A stretch of DNA of 64,000 nucleotides from Pseudoduganella flava (GCF_007830495.1 NZ_VLKW01000014.1:62001-126000); one strand, 5' to 3'. Counted from the first letter of the stretch, positions 26,179-35,169 are shown. The notes: generated from the letters alone by a model not told the origin. Translations and numbers: made by a program.

Positions 26179-26442
26179 TCAGCGGCCGACCGCCTGCACC
26201 AGCGTGAACGCCAGCTCGGCCAACTGCAGCAGCTCGACGCCGATCCAGCGCGCCATGCCCGTCAGCGTGACGGCCACGGCGACCAGCTTGACGACGTAAG
26301 GCAGGGTCTGGTCCTGGATCTGCGTGACGGCCTGGATCAGCGAGACCGTCACGCCGCACAGCGTGGCGATGATCAGCGGCGGGGCGGACAGCAGCACGGC
26401 CATCCACAGGCCCTGCTGGAAGTAGGCAAGCGTTTCAGCCAT
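26179..26442 (-). CDS. sctS: SctS (HrcS), export-apparatus membrane protein
   Basis: 87 residues, two membrane helices (GLWMAVLLSAPPLIIATLCG and PYVVKLVAVAVTLTGMARWI) joined by SLIQAVTQIQDQTL, the family signature. ATG (MAETLAYFQQGLW) was chosen over an in-frame GTG eight codons upstream because AGGA stands 7 nt before it and because the length then equals the family norm. Confidence 0.93.
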   Translation of the reverse strand: MAETLAYFQQGLWMAVLLSAPPLIIATLCGVTVSLIQAVTQIQDQTLPYVVKLVAVAVTLTGMARWIGVELLQLAELAFTLVQAVGR

Positions 26443-26462
26443 GGGAGCTTCCTGGTTGGAGT

Positions 26463-26497
26463 TCACGCATACAGGTCACGCATAAAGGTCACGCATA
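26463..26497. repeat. Three 13-bp tandem units at the sctR/sctS junction
   Basis: TCACGCATA recurs at 26463, 26476 and 26489 (period 13). Read on the minus strand each unit is TATGCGTGA, which is the Tyr-Ala-stop end of sctR; the two downstream copies place further ATG/TGA pairs in the gap before sctS. Confidence 0.8.
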
Positions 26498-27142
26498 AGA
26501 CAGCGCGAGCGCGTTGAGCAATTTGCCCCAGCCGCCGACCAGCGTGAACAGCAGCAGCTTCAGGGGAATCGTGATGGTTTGCGGGCTGACCTGCTGCATG
26601 CCGAGCGCCATCAGCAGGTTCGAGATCAGCAGGTCGATGACGACAAACGGGATGTAGATCAGGAAGCCGATCTCGTAGCCGGCCTGCAGTTCCGAGACGA
26701 CGAACGCGGGGATCAGCACGAGCGCATCGCTGCTGCGCGCCTCGCGCGCCACGTCGGCCGGCCAGAGTTTTTTGGCGGAGGCGAGGAACATCTCGCGCTG
26801 GTCCGGATGGCTGTGCTTCTGCATGAATCCGTGGATCGGCTCGAACGCATCCTGCGCCTTCGCCAGCAGCGGCTGCGTGCCCGCCGTGGCCGACACGGGT
26901 GCCGTGGCACGGCGCGCCACTTCCTGCGCGGCCGGCGCCATCACGAAGATCGTCAGCGCCAGCGAGATGCCGTAGATCGCCAGCGTCGGCGGCACCTGCT
27001 GCACGCCGACCGCGTTGCGCAGCACCAGCAGCACCATCGAGATCTTCAGGAACGACGTCGTCGTTACCACCATCAGCGGTACCAGCGCCATCAGCGCCAG
27101 CATCACCGAGAAGGAAACGACGTCGTAGCTGCCCGTCAGCAT
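26489..27142 (-). CDS. sctR: SctR (HrcR), export-apparatus membrane protein
   Basis: 217 residues: N-terminal membrane helices (SVMLALMALVPLMVVTTTSF), the LRNAVGVQQVPPTLAIYGIS loop, a cytosolic/periplasmic insert with DPQREMF-like HPDQREMFLASAKKL, and the signature IGFLIYIPFVVIDLLISNLL then GMQQVSPQTITIPLKLLLF. Start ATG overlaps the sctQ end. Its stop lies in the first unit of a 13-bp tandem repeat. Confidence 0.95.
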   Translation of the reverse strand: MLTGSYDVVSFSVMLALMALVPLMVVTTTSFLKISMVLLVLRNAVGVQQVPPTLAIYGISLALTIFVMAPAAQEVARRATAPVSATAGTQPLLAKAQDAFEPIHGFMQKHSHPDQREMFLASAKKLWPADVAREARSSDALVLIPAFVVSELQAGYEIGFLIYIPFVVIDLLISNLLMALGMQQVSPQTITIPLKLLLFTLVGGWGKLLNALALSYA

Positions 27143-28137
27143 GGCGCATCCCAGCGCGTGATGCGGATGCCCAGACGCCCGCCCACGTCGACGGCCTCGC
27201 CCTGCCCCAGTACCTTGCCGCCGCAGGCGATCGCGATCGCGCCGGCGCCGCCGTCGGCCAGTTCCAGCACGGTGCCGGCGCCGAGCGTGCGCAGCTCGCC
27301 CAGGGTCAGCGCCAGCGTGCCGAGGCGGAAATCGATGCGCAGCGCGGTGCCGTCCAGTGCGGCGGCTTCGGCACCTGCTTCGACACCACCGGCCACCGCT
27401 TCGCCCTGCTCTTCCATTGCTGCCTCCCCTGTCTGCAAAGTCAAGATTTCCAACGTGCCCGCCGCGCCGTGCCGCACGTGGGCACGATGCCCTGGCCACG
27501 CGAGCCATCCGGTGCCGTCCACGCCGATACGCGCCCGGTCCGGCAGCAGCACGTCGCCTGGCGCCAGCGCTCCCAGCGCAGCGGCCTGCAGCCGGTGGCT
27601 GGCCAGCGGCACCGGCAGGCGCACGAGGAGCGCCAGGAACGGTTCGGCCGGTGCCGGCACGGGCCGGAACGGTGCTGCCGCCAGCAGTGCGCACCAGGTG
27701 GCGGCGCCGGCGCTGGCGGTGGTGCCGAGCGCGTGACCGTCTTCCTGCAGCGTCAGGCGCAACGCGACGCCATCGGGCGACACGTCGGTCGCGGGCGCGA
27801 CGCGCTGCGTGGTGGCGAACGGCCCGCCCTGCAGCCGCCCCAGCACGCTGGCGTGCAGCCAGCCGTCCAGGCCAGGGCCCACGTCGACGCCGGTCAGCGT
27901 GCGCAGGAACGTCACGCCGTCGGCCAGGTACAGCGTGCCGTACGGGCCTTGCAGCTGCAGCGCCTCGCCGTCCGTAGCTGGTGTGGCGGCGTCGAATGCG
28001 ACCTGCAGCGTGGCGCCATCTCCCAGCGGCAGCACCAGCCCGCGGCCGATGCGGCGCGTCAGTCTGGCTTCGTTGGGATCGACGGCAGCGCGGGCCAGCG
28101 CCATCGCCGGCGGGTCGAGCGGAACAATATCGGTCAT
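27136..28137 (-). CDS. sctQ: SctQ (HrcQ), C-ring/sorting-platform protein
   Basis: 333 residues; the last 80 form a SpoA/FliN-like domain (LRIDFRLGTLALTLGELRTL, GAGTVLELADGGAGAIAIAC, GRLGIRITRW). The N-terminal part is the variable HrcQa-like region (LTRRIGRGLVLPLGDGATLQ). In P. syringae this protein is split into HrcQa and HrcQb; here a single uninterrupted frame covers both. It follows sctP by 30 bp. Confidence 0.88.
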   Translation of the reverse strand: MTDIVPLDPPAMALARAAVDPNEARLTRRIGRGLVLPLGDGATLQVAFDAATPATDGEALQLQGPYGTLYLADGVTFLRTLTGVDVGPGLDGWLHASVLGRLQGGPFATTQRVAPATDVSPDGVALRLTLQEDGHALGTTASAGAATWCALLAAAPFRPVPAPAEPFLALLVRLPVPLASHRLQAAALGALAPGDVLLPDRARIGVDGTGWLAWPGHRAHVRHGAAGTLEILTLQTGEAAMEEQGEAVAGGVEAGAEAAALDGTALRIDFRLGTLALTLGELRTLGAGTVLELADGGAGAIAIACGGKVLGQGEAVDVGGRLGIRITRWDAPC

Positions 28138-28167
28138 GCGGGGTCCTCGGCGTTGGCGCCGGCGCCG

Positions 28168-28785
28168 TCACAACACGGTCAGCCGCACGCTCCTGCCTAT
28201 ACGTCGCTCGACCTGGCCGGCCAGTTCCATCTGCTGGCGGCGCAGGCGGGCCGCCAGCGTGTCCGATTCGGGGGTCAGCAGGTAGCAGACGGTATCGGCC
28301 GACACATCGACGGCCACGCCCAGCGCGCTGCCGTCCGGCAGCAGCACTTCGAATACGCCGGAGGCTTCGGCGCCCGGCAGCAGCGCCGCGATCTCCGCGG
28401 GCGTCAGGCCGTCGTCCAGCGGTAACGGCGCGGCATCGAGGGCGAAGCAGCCGCCCTCCTCGCCGTCGCCGCCGCCGTCCTGCGACCCGCCGCCGTCGCG
28501 TTCCACCACGACGGGCACGCCGCCTTCGTCCCAGCCCGCGGGTGGCGGCCGCACGTCACGTGCCGGTGCCTCGTCGGCAAGGCGCGACTGCGCGGCCTTG
28601 CGCGACTGCTGCTGCGCCGCTGCCTGCGGCGCCGGGGGACGTGCCGGCGGCGGTGGTGGTGGTGGTGCCGCGGGGAGCGGCAAGCGCGCAGACCCCGGCA
28701 CGCGCGCCCGTTTGGCCGGTGGCGCGAGCAAGGCGGCGATCCGGTCGTCCAGCAATGGCGATGACGGCATGATGGGTCCGAGCAT
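28168..28785 (-). CDS. sctP: SctP (HrpP), needle-length/substrate-switch protein
   Basis: 205 residues. A Pro-rich N-terminal half (LLAPPAKRARVPGS, APPPPPPPARPPAPQA) and a globular C-terminal T3S4-like domain (ASGVFEVLLPDGSALGVAVD, VCYLLTPESDTLAARLRRQQ, GRSVRLTVL). This layout and its place between sctO and sctQ identify the molecular ruler, although sequence conservation in the family is low. RBS GGAGTGACGC overlaps the sctO stop. Confidence 0.78.
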   Translation of the reverse strand: MLGPIMPSSPLLDDRIAALLAPPAKRARVPGSARLPLPAAPPPPPPPARPPAPQAAAQQQSRKAAQSRLADEAPARDVRPPPAGWDEGGVPVVVERDGGGSQDGGGDGEEGGCFALDAAPLPLDDGLTPAEIAALLPGAEASGVFEVLLPDGSALGVAVDVSADTVCYLLTPESDTLAARLRRQQMELAGQVERRIGRSVRLTVL

Positions 28786-28788
28786 GCG

Positions 28789-29265
28789 TCACTCCTCCGC
28801 GCGGCGCGCCTGCTCGCGCAGCTCGTCGCGCAGGATGCCCAGCTTTTCCTGCTGCCGCTGGGCGGCCCGTACCGCATCCAGCGCGTCGAAGAACGCGCGC
28901 TGCGCCGCGTGGCAGCGGCCCAGCTCCTCGCGCCAGCGCAGGTAGCCCGCGGCCGCCTCCTCCTTCATCTTTTCGTAGCGGGCTTTCGCCGCGCCGAACT
29001 GGCCCGTCGTCGACGTCATCGCGAAGAACGCGGCGCGCGCCTCCTGCCAGAACGCGGCCGTCTCGGCCAGCAGCCGGCGCCGCTCCAGCTTCTTCGCACG
29101 CAGTGCCTCGCGCTGGCCGCGCCAGCGCTGGCGCGCCTCGTTACGCTCCCGTTCCAGCCGGCCCAGGCGCTGCTTGCGCACGTGCAGCAGCTTGCCCAGG
29201 CTGTCGTCCTGCCGGCGCGGCTCGGCCACGTCGACCACCTCCCGTTTGGCACGCCGCGGCATCAT
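28789..29265 (-). CDS. sctO: SctO (HrpO), ATPase stalk protein
   Basis: 158 residues, nearly all coiled coil (LLHVRKQRLGRLERERNEAR, KKLERRRLLAETAAFWQEAR, QQEKLGILRDELREQARRAE). SctO/FliJ proteins insert into the SctN hexamer and couple it to SctV. Start MMPRRAKRE overlaps the sctN stop by ATGA. Confidence 0.85.
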   Translation of the reverse strand: MMPRRAKREVVDVAEPRRQDDSLGKLLHVRKQRLGRLERERNEARQRWRGQREALRAKKLERRRLLAETAAFWQEARAAFFAMTSTTGQFGAAKARYEKMKEEAAAGYLRWREELGRCHAAQRAFFDALDAVRAAQRQQEKLGILRDELREQARRAEE

Positions 29266-30632
29266 GCGGCCATCCCCTGCAACGTGGCGATCGTGTCGTC
29301 GAACGGCGCGCTGCCGCTGGTGTCCTGGCGCAGGAACGCCAGCTGCTGCGGGCGTAGCTGCACGGCGCGGTCGGCCACGGGATCGCTGCCGGCCTTGTAC
29401 TCGCCCAGGCGAATCAGCAGTTCCATCTCCTGATAGCGGGCCAGCAGCTCGCGGAAGCTGAACGCGGCCTTGCGGTGCTCGCGCGTCGTCACATTGCTCA
29501 TCACGCGGCTGATGCTGGCCAGCACGTCGATGGCCGGATAATGCCCCTGCTCGGCCAGTTTGCGGGTCAGCAGGATGTGCCCGTCCAGCAGCGATTTCGC
29601 TTCGTCGCCGATCGGGTCGGATGCCGACTCGCCATCGACGAGCACCGTGTACATCGCCGTGACGGAGCCTTCCGGCGTGCTGCCAGCCCGCTCGATCAGC
29701 CGCGGCAGCATCGTGTAGACGGACGGCGTGAAGCCGCCCCGCGCCGGCGGCTCGCCGGCGGCCAGGCCGATCTCGCGCTGGGCGCGGGCAAAGCGCGTCA
29801 GCGAATCGATCAGCAGCAGCACCTTCTTGCCGCGGGCGCGGAACGCCTCGGCGATCGCGGTCGCCGTGAACGCGGCGCGCGAGCGCTCCATCGACGTGCG
29901 GTCCGACGTGGCGCAGACGATGATCGTCTTCTTCACCAGCTCCGCATCCAGCTCGTGCTCGAGGAATTCGTTCAGCTCGCGGCCCCGTTCGCCGATCAGG
30001 CCGAAGATCACCGCTTCCGCTTCGCAGCCGCGCGCAATGGCGGCCATCAACGTCGTCTTGCCGCAGCCGGGGCCCGCAAACACGCCGATGCGCTGGCCCA
30101 GGCCCATCGTCAGCAGGCCGTCGATGGCACGTACGCCCGTCGCCAGCGGCGTCGCGATGCGGGGACGGTCGCTGGCCTTCGGCGCATCGCGGATCACCGG
30201 CACCGTCGTGCGCCACGTGGGCACATTGTCCGCCGCGACCGGGGCGCGGAACATCACGCGGCCGAAGCCATCGAGCACGCTGCCGAACAGGTGGTCGCCC
30301 GCCTCGATCACGTGCGAACGGCGCAGCGGCTCGATGATCGTCGCCGTCGACACCCCTTCCAGAGGGCTCAACGCCGACAGGATCGCGCAACGCTCCGTGA
30401 AGCCCACCACCTCGGCCAGCATTGGTTCACCCGTCCGGCCCGGATGGAACAGGTGGCACAACTCGCCGATGCGCACCGGCGGCATGTGCGCCTCGATCAG
30501 CGTGCCGAGCACTTGCGACACCTTGCCGCGTGCCGAGAAGCCCGGCTGCGCGGGCAGCGCGGCCGTCCATGCCGGCACGGTGGCGCGCAGGCGGTGCAGC
30601 ACCGCATCCAGCTCGGCCGGTGCGTTCACCAC
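29262..30632 (-). CDS. sctN: SctN (HrcN), T3SS ATPase
   Basis: 456 residues. Walker A GPGCGKTT at 187-194, GLIGERGRELNEFLEHEL, Walker B VLLLIDSLTRFARAQREIGL and the hinge AAGEPPARGGFTPSVYTMLP are all present. Hexameric ATPase that strips chaperones and unfolds cargo. Start is GTG overlapping the sctD end; a second GTG follows directly, so the first residue is uncertain by one codon. Confidence 0.96.
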   Translation of the reverse strand: MVNAPAELDAVLHRLRATVPAWTAALPAQPGFSARGKVSQVLGTLIEAHMPPVRIGELCHLFHPGRTGEPMLAEVVGFTERCAILSALSPLEGVSTATIIEPLRRSHVIEAGDHLFGSVLDGFGRVMFRAPVAADNVPTWRTTVPVIRDAPKASDRPRIATPLATGVRAIDGLLTMGLGQRIGVFAGPGCGKTTLMAAIARGCEAEAVIFGLIGERGRELNEFLEHELDAELVKKTIIVCATSDRTSMERSRAAFTATAIAEAFRARGKKVLLLIDSLTRFARAQREIGLAAGEPPARGGFTPSVYTMLPRLIERAGSTPEGSVTAMYTVLVDGESASDPIGDEAKSLLDGHILLTRKLAEQGHYPAIDVLASISRVMSNVTTREHRKAAFSFRELLARYQEMELLIRLGEYKAGSDPVADRAVQLRPQQLAFLRQDTSGSAPFDDTIATLQGMAA

Positions 30633-31657
30633 TTCACCTCGATCGCGCGCTCGCCGTTGAAGCGCAGCCGGTTGCCGTCAATCGCCACCAGCTTCACGCC
30701 GCGATAGTCGTCGCCCGGATACAGCCGCTGGCCGTCGTCCGTGACGATACTGGCGTTCGCGCCCGTGATCACCTGCGTGACACGGAACGGCAGCATCGCA
30801 TCCGGCCCGCCGATCCGCACGTCGATCGGGAACTCGATCTTGTGCGTGGCGACGAAGGCGGCCAGGATGCGCTTGAAGCGCGCCGTTTCCTCGTCGTCCA
30901 GCGCGGCGCGCAACGTCCACGCGCGGTCGTCCAGCTGCAGGTCGAAGCGGCGCAGCAGGTCCACTTCTGCCAGGCGCTGGCGAAATGCCTGGCGCAGCGC
31001 TTCCGGCGTCGGCGGCTTTGGTGGCACGGGTTTCACCACCGCGACCTGCGCCGGCGCCGGCGGCGCGGTGCGCGACGAATACGCATACGTGCCGACCGCC
31101 AGCAGCATCACGCCCAGCGCGGCCGGCAGCAGCACCATGCGGGTGCGGCGGCGCGGCTTCGCTGCCGCCATCGGCGCCGGCTCGGGTTCGGGCGCCGCCT
31201 CGGCCGGAGTGTCGACCAGCGCATCGTCATCGACGGCCGGGCCCTCCTCCTGCTGCGCCGCTTCCTCCTCCGTCTCTTCCTGATCCTGCTGCTCCTGCGG
31301 CTCATCCGGCGCACTGCCGGCCGGCGGATCGGGCGGCGGGTCCTGCCAAGGCGCGTCGCCCTCGCTCACCGTTACCCACACGTTGCCCACGCGCGCCGCC
31401 GCGCCGGGCGGCAGCACGTGCTGGTCTTCCGCGGCGTCGTGCCGCGCGCCCTTCACGGCGCCATCCATCGCCAGCAGCGACCAGCCGCCGGATTCCAGGC
31501 GGAGCATCGCGTGCCGCTGGGCGATACCGGGATCGACCAGCACCACGTCGGCGTCGTCGCTGGCACCGATCAGTTGCGGTTGTTCGTCGACGGGCAGGCT
31601 GGCGCCCCGGTGCAGGCCGCTCAGCACCCGCAATTCAAAGGGGATGCGATCGTTCAT
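30626..31657 (-). CDS. sctD: SctD (HrpQ), inner-membrane ring protein with FHA domain
   Basis: 343 residues. N-terminal FHA-like domain (ELRVLSGLHRGASLPV, IGASDDADVVLVDPGIAQRH), an acidic Gln/Glu-rich linker (EPQEQQDQEETEEEAAQQEE), one membrane helix after RRRTR (MVLLPAALGVMLLAVGTYAY) and a periplasmic ring domain. SctD joins the cytosolic sorting platform to the SctJ ring. Confidence 0.88.
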   Translation of the reverse strand: MNDRIPFELRVLSGLHRGASLPVDEQPQLIGASDDADVVLVDPGIAQRHAMLRLESGGWSLLAMDGAVKGARHDAAEDQHVLPPGAAARVGNVWVTVSEGDAPWQDPPPDPPAGSAPDEPQEQQDQEETEEEAAQQEEGPAVDDDALVDTPAEAAPEPEPAPMAAAKPRRRTRMVLLPAALGVMLLAVGTYAYSSRTAPPAPAQVAVVKPVPPKPPTPEALRQAFRQRLAEVDLLRRFDLQLDDRAWTLRAALDDEETARFKRILAAFVATHKIEFPIDVRIGGPDAMLPFRVTQVITGANASIVTDDGQRLYPGDDYRGVKLVAIDGNRLRFNGERAIEVKW

Positions 31658-31671
31658 GCAATGCTCCTCGT

Positions 31672-32079
31672 CTACGTGTCGGTGTCATCGGCGGGCGGCG
31701 CCGGCGGTTCCCACGTCAGCAGCGTGGCAAGCAGGCTGTCCCCGGTGCCGCGGCTCGTGGCCGGGTCGAGCGGGTTCCAGTCCGGATTGTCGTAGTTGAC
31801 CAGGGCGCCCAGCACATACGCCTCGGCCAGCTCGCGCTGCTCGCGGGCAAGCGCCTGCCGTTGCCGCGCCGCCGCGCCCAGCGCCGCCACGTTGATCGGC
31901 CCCGTGTGCGCCGCGGGCGCCGGCCCCTGTTGCGCGAGCCAGCCGGCCACTTCCTGGACCAGCGCGTCGAGGCCGGCCCAGGCCTGCTGTCGCAGGGTGC
32001 CCAGCTGGTTCGCCAGCACGGGATCGCGTTCCAGTGCGGCGGCCAGCGCCGCGGTGCGGGCTTCGTCGTGGGCGCTCAT
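31672..32079 (-). CDS. Unknown protein between the proline-rich gene and sctD
   Basis: 135 residues from MSAHDEARTAALAAALERD, soluble, helical (LANQLGTLRQQAWAGLDALV, RQRQALAREQRELAEAYVLG) with a disordered acidic tail (PPAPPADDTDT). It overlaps the end of the proline-rich gene by 4 bp and ends 14 bp before sctD, so the pair is co-expressed from the hrp box at 33.0 kb. A dedicated chaperone or partner for the proline-rich protein is one possibility; nothing recognisable supports it beyond context. Confidence 0.62.
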   Translation of the reverse strand: MSAHDEARTAALAAALERDPVLANQLGTLRQQAWAGLDALVQEVAGWLAQQGPAPAAHTGPINVAALGAAARQRQALAREQRELAEAYVLGALVNYDNPDWNPLDPATSRGTGDSLLATLLTWEPPAPPADDTDT

Positions 32080-33008
32080 CGCCGGCCTCCCGGGTGGAGC
32101 CGGTCGCGGTGGTGCGGATCCTGGCCGGGGGCCGCCTGTCCGCCCACCAGGCCCATGGCGTTCTGCTCGCCCGCTTCCGCCAGCCACTGATATTCACCGT
32201 AGCGCGACGCGGCATCGTTCCACAGCCGTTCGAACGGCGCGATGTGCGGCCCCAGCGCGTCGTTCAACGAGTGCAGGCCTTTCGCCACCATGCCGTGGAT
32301 CTGCCGGGCCATTCCGGCCGGCAGCCGCAAGCCCGGCGCCTCCAGCGTGGTACGCACACTGTCCAGCGCCATCGCCAGCACCGGCGACAGCTCCGCGTGT
32401 GCCGGCTGCGCGGGGCGCGGCGGCAGCGGTGGCGGCCGGTCCACCGCGCCGTCCGTTGCCGGCGCCTGCGGCCGCGCGGTCCCCACCTCGCCGGGCGGGC
32501 GCCGCACCAGCGCCTTCGACAGGTCTTCCACCTCATCCTGTGGCGGGCGCCGCACCGGCGCCTCCGATTGCACCTGCGCCTCCTGCTGACGCGGGCGCAG
32601 CACCAGCGCCTTCGACAGGTCTTCCTGCTCTTCCGGCGGTTGCTGCGCGGCCAGCGCGGCGGCCTGGCGATAGCGCGTTTGCAGCGGATGGGCCGGGCGC
32701 CGCGGCGGCAATGGCGGCGGCGTCGCCGCACTGCCCGGCCGCGGCGGCAACGGCGGTGGCGTCGCGCCCGCGCCAGGCCGGGGCGGCAGTGGCGGCGCCG
32801 TGGATGCCGTGGCGCCGGACGGTTTGAAGCGCGCCAGCAGCGCGGCCAGCCCGCCCGGCTCGTATTGCTTCAGGCGCTGCATCATCCCCATCAGGTGCGG
32901 CTGGATGGAACTGTTGCGCAGCATGTGCCCGGCCGTCTTCAGGCCCAGGTTCACCTGGCGCCCGAAGGTTGCCGCGCCGGCCGCGATACCGGGAAGTGTC
33001 AATGGCAT
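32076..33008 (-). CDS. Proline-rich T3SS-associated protein with four PPLPPR motifs (candidate effector)
   Basis: 310 residues. A short helical N-terminus (1-60; LGLKTAGHMLRNSSIQPHLM) is followed by three tandem PPLPPR segments at about 71-79, 84-92 and 96-104 and a fourth at 192-200. Each fits the class II SH3-ligand consensus PxLPxR. Two copies of EDLSKALV (129-136, 161-168) lie between them. The C-terminal 110 residues are again helical (AELSPVLAMALDSVRTTLE, GMARQIHGMVAKGLHSLNDA). A perfect hrp box stands 28 bp upstream. Not seen in standard hrp clusters. It may be an effector that binds host SH3 proteins or a structural Pro-rich spacer; function is unknown. Confidence 0.7.
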   Translation of the reverse strand: MPLTLPGIAAGAATFGRQVNLGLKTAGHMLRNSSIQPHLMGMMQRLKQYEPGGLAALLARFKPSGATASTAPPLPPRPGAGATPPPLPPRPGSAATPPPLPPRRPAHPLQTRYRQAAALAAQQPPEEQEDLSKALVLRPRQQEAQVQSEAPVRRPPQDEVEDLSKALVRRPPGEVGTARPQAPATDGAVDRPPPLPPRPAQPAHAELSPVLAMALDSVRTTLEAPGLRLPAGMARQIHGMVAKGLHSLNDALGPHIAPFERLWNDAASRYGEYQWLAEAGEQNAMGLVGGQAAPGQDPHHRDRLHPGGRR

Positions 33009-33035
33009 GTGCTACCTCGCAGTGGTGGATACGGA

Positions 33036-33063
33036 TGGGTGGCGCCCGCCGCGCGCCGGTTCC
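33036..33063 (-). promoter_or_regulatory. Perfect hrp box before the proline-rich gene
   Basis: GGAACC-N15-CCAC-CC-A on the minus strand in the 70-bp gap after sctV, 28 bp from the start codon of the proline-rich gene. It should restart HrpL-dependent transcription through sctD-sctN-sctO and beyond. Confidence 0.82.
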
Positions 33064-33078
33064 TTGCGGTTCGCCGCA

Positions 33079-35169
33079 TCAAAGTTCGATCATGCCGACC
33101 GGCTGGATCTTCGCGTGCTGCGTCAGTTCGGAAAACGCGAACACGGGCACGGGGAAGAACTCTTCCTCTATCAGTTTGCGCACCGAGCGCCTGATGTCCG
33201 CCGCCGTCACCAGCACGGGTGGCGCCACCGGCGAACTGACGTTGCGCGACAGCTCGCACAGGCGGTCCAGGATGTTCTGCTCCGTTTCCGGGTCGATGTC
33301 CAGGTAGCTGCCCTGGCTCGTCTGGCGCAGCGCGTTGCGCAGCTGGTCTTCCAGTTCCGGCGCCAGCAGGATCACTTCGATCAAGCCGTTGCGCGCCACC
33401 TCGTGGCACAGCTGCCGCTTCAGCGCCAGCCGCACATAGTCGGCCACCACGTCCGGATCGCGCTCCTTCGGTGCCCAATCCAGCGTCGTCTCCAGCAGCA
33501 GCCGGGCATTCCTCAGCGAGACGCCTTCGCGCGTCAGCCGCTGCACCACCTCGGTCAGGCGCGGCAAGGTGACGGATTTATTGACTTCCTTGCCCAGCTC
33601 CGGATAGCGCCGCTCGGCCCAGCGGGTAAAGCGGATCACCTCGTTGACGCCGACGAACATCTGGCAGTTGCGCAGCATCTCCACCTCGATGTCGGACGCG
33701 CACACGTTTTCCCAGCGCTGGAACGCCACGCCGGCCGTCGACAGCGCCGTCTCGTCGTCCAGCTTGACCCACACGCGCTTGCGGCGCGAGCCGGCGATAT
33801 TGCGCTCCTCCGCCGTGAAGCCCATCTCCTGCAGGCGCTCCAGCGGTTCGCGGGTGGCGCCCCAGCCGAGCCGGATCTCGTCGTCCACCAGCGGTACCTC
33901 GGACATCAGGAACTGCAGCCGTCCTTCCGGCACCGAGTGGTCGAACTCGAACTCGATCGGCTTCAGGTCGGGAATGCCGCGCCGCTGCAGCATCCCGTTA
34001 CGCATCAGCCGTACCGCCGTGCGGATCGTTTCCGCCTCCGGTGTATCGCGCAGCGCTTCGGGCATGCGCAGGATGAACGGTGTCGTCGCCGCGAAGTTCA
34101 CCAGGTCGACGATGGCCGCGTTGGCACGCTCCTTTTCCTGGCTTTCGCGCTGCAGCTCGGCGTCCGCCAGCGGTTTCAGCATGCCGACGACGCCGGCGCC
34201 CGCGAGCAGCAGCGCCAGGATCAGGAACACGGTCAGCGGCATGCCCGGCACGAGGCCGAACAGCAGCATGATGCCGGCCGCCGTCAACAGCGCCTTCGGT
34301 TCCGCGAACAGTTCGGAGACGATGTCCTGGCCGATATTGGTGATCTCGCCCTCGCCATGGTCGCCGCCCACGCGCGTGGTGATCATGCCGGCGCCCAGCG
34401 AAATCAGCAGCGCGGGGATCTGCGCGATCAGCGCGTCGCCGATCGACAGGATCGAGTAGACCTGCAGCGCCTGCGCCGCGTCCATGCCGCGCTGGACGAT
34501 GCCGATCGAGATGCCGCCGACAAGGTTGATCGCGACGATGCACAGGCCCGCGATCGCATCGCCCTTGACGAACTTCATCGCACCGTCCATCGCGCCGTGC
34601 AGCTGGCTTTCCTGGCCCAGCAGCGCGCGCTTTTCCTTCGCTTCGTCCGGCGTCAGGATGCCGGCGCGCAGGTCGCTGTCGATCGACATCTGCTTGCCCG
34701 GCATCGCGTCCAGCGAGAAGCGCGCCGACACTTCGGAGACCCGCTCGGAACCCTTCGTGATGACGATGAACTGCACCACCGTCAGGATCAGGAAGATGAC
34801 GAGGCCGACGACGAGGTTGCCGCCGACGACGAAGTTACCGAACGTCTCGACGATGTGGCCTGCATCCGCTTCCAGCAGGATCAGCCGCGTCGTCGACACG
34901 GAGATCGCCAGCCGGAACAAGGTGGTAAGCAGCAGCACCGCGGGGAACGTGGAGAATGCGGTCGGACCCGGCATGTACATCGCGACGACGACAATCAGGC
35001 CGGACGCACACAGGCTGCACGCGATCAGCATATCGAGCAGCCAGATCGGCATCGGCAGCACGAGCATGAAGACGATGCCGACGACGAGGCCGGCGGCGGC
35101 CAGCTCGGCGCGCTTGGCGAACTTCGCCGCCACGCGGTTCAGCATCAGCACGAGGGAAATCGAGTGCAT
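33079..35169 (-). CDS. sctV: SctV (HrcV), export-gate protein
   Basis: 696 residues. Seven to eight N-terminal membrane segments with the FHIPEP-family core (MPGPTAFSTFPAVLLLTTLF, RLAISVSTTRLILLEADAG, SARFSLDAMPGKQMSIDSDL) and a cytosolic C-terminal domain (LRMPEALRDTPEAETIRTAV, NVSSPVAPPVLVTAADIRRS) that forms the nonameric ring for chaperone-cargo docking. Nine bases separate it from the preceding TPR gene. Confidence 0.96.
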   Translation of the reverse strand: MHSISLVLMLNRVAAKFAKRAELAAAGLVVGIVFMLVLPMPIWLLDMLIACSLCASGLIVVVAMYMPGPTAFSTFPAVLLLTTLFRLAISVSTTRLILLEADAGHIVETFGNFVVGGNLVVGLVIFLILTVVQFIVITKGSERVSEVSARFSLDAMPGKQMSIDSDLRAGILTPDEAKEKRALLGQESQLHGAMDGAMKFVKGDAIAGLCIVAINLVGGISIGIVQRGMDAAQALQVYSILSIGDALIAQIPALLISLGAGMITTRVGGDHGEGEITNIGQDIVSELFAEPKALLTAAGIMLLFGLVPGMPLTVFLILALLLAGAGVVGMLKPLADAELQRESQEKERANAAIVDLVNFAATTPFILRMPEALRDTPEAETIRTAVRLMRNGMLQRRGIPDLKPIEFEFDHSVPEGRLQFLMSEVPLVDDEIRLGWGATREPLERLQEMGFTAEERNIAGSRRKRVWVKLDDETALSTAGVAFQRWENVCASDIEVEMLRNCQMFVGVNEVIRFTRWAERRYPELGKEVNKSVTLPRLTEVVQRLTREGVSLRNARLLLETTLDWAPKERDPDVVADYVRLALKRQLCHEVARNGLIEVILLAPELEDQLRNALRQTSQGSYLDIDPETEQNILDRLCELSRNVSSPVAPPVLVTAADIRRSVRKLIEEEFFPVPVFAFSELTQHAKIQPVGMIEL

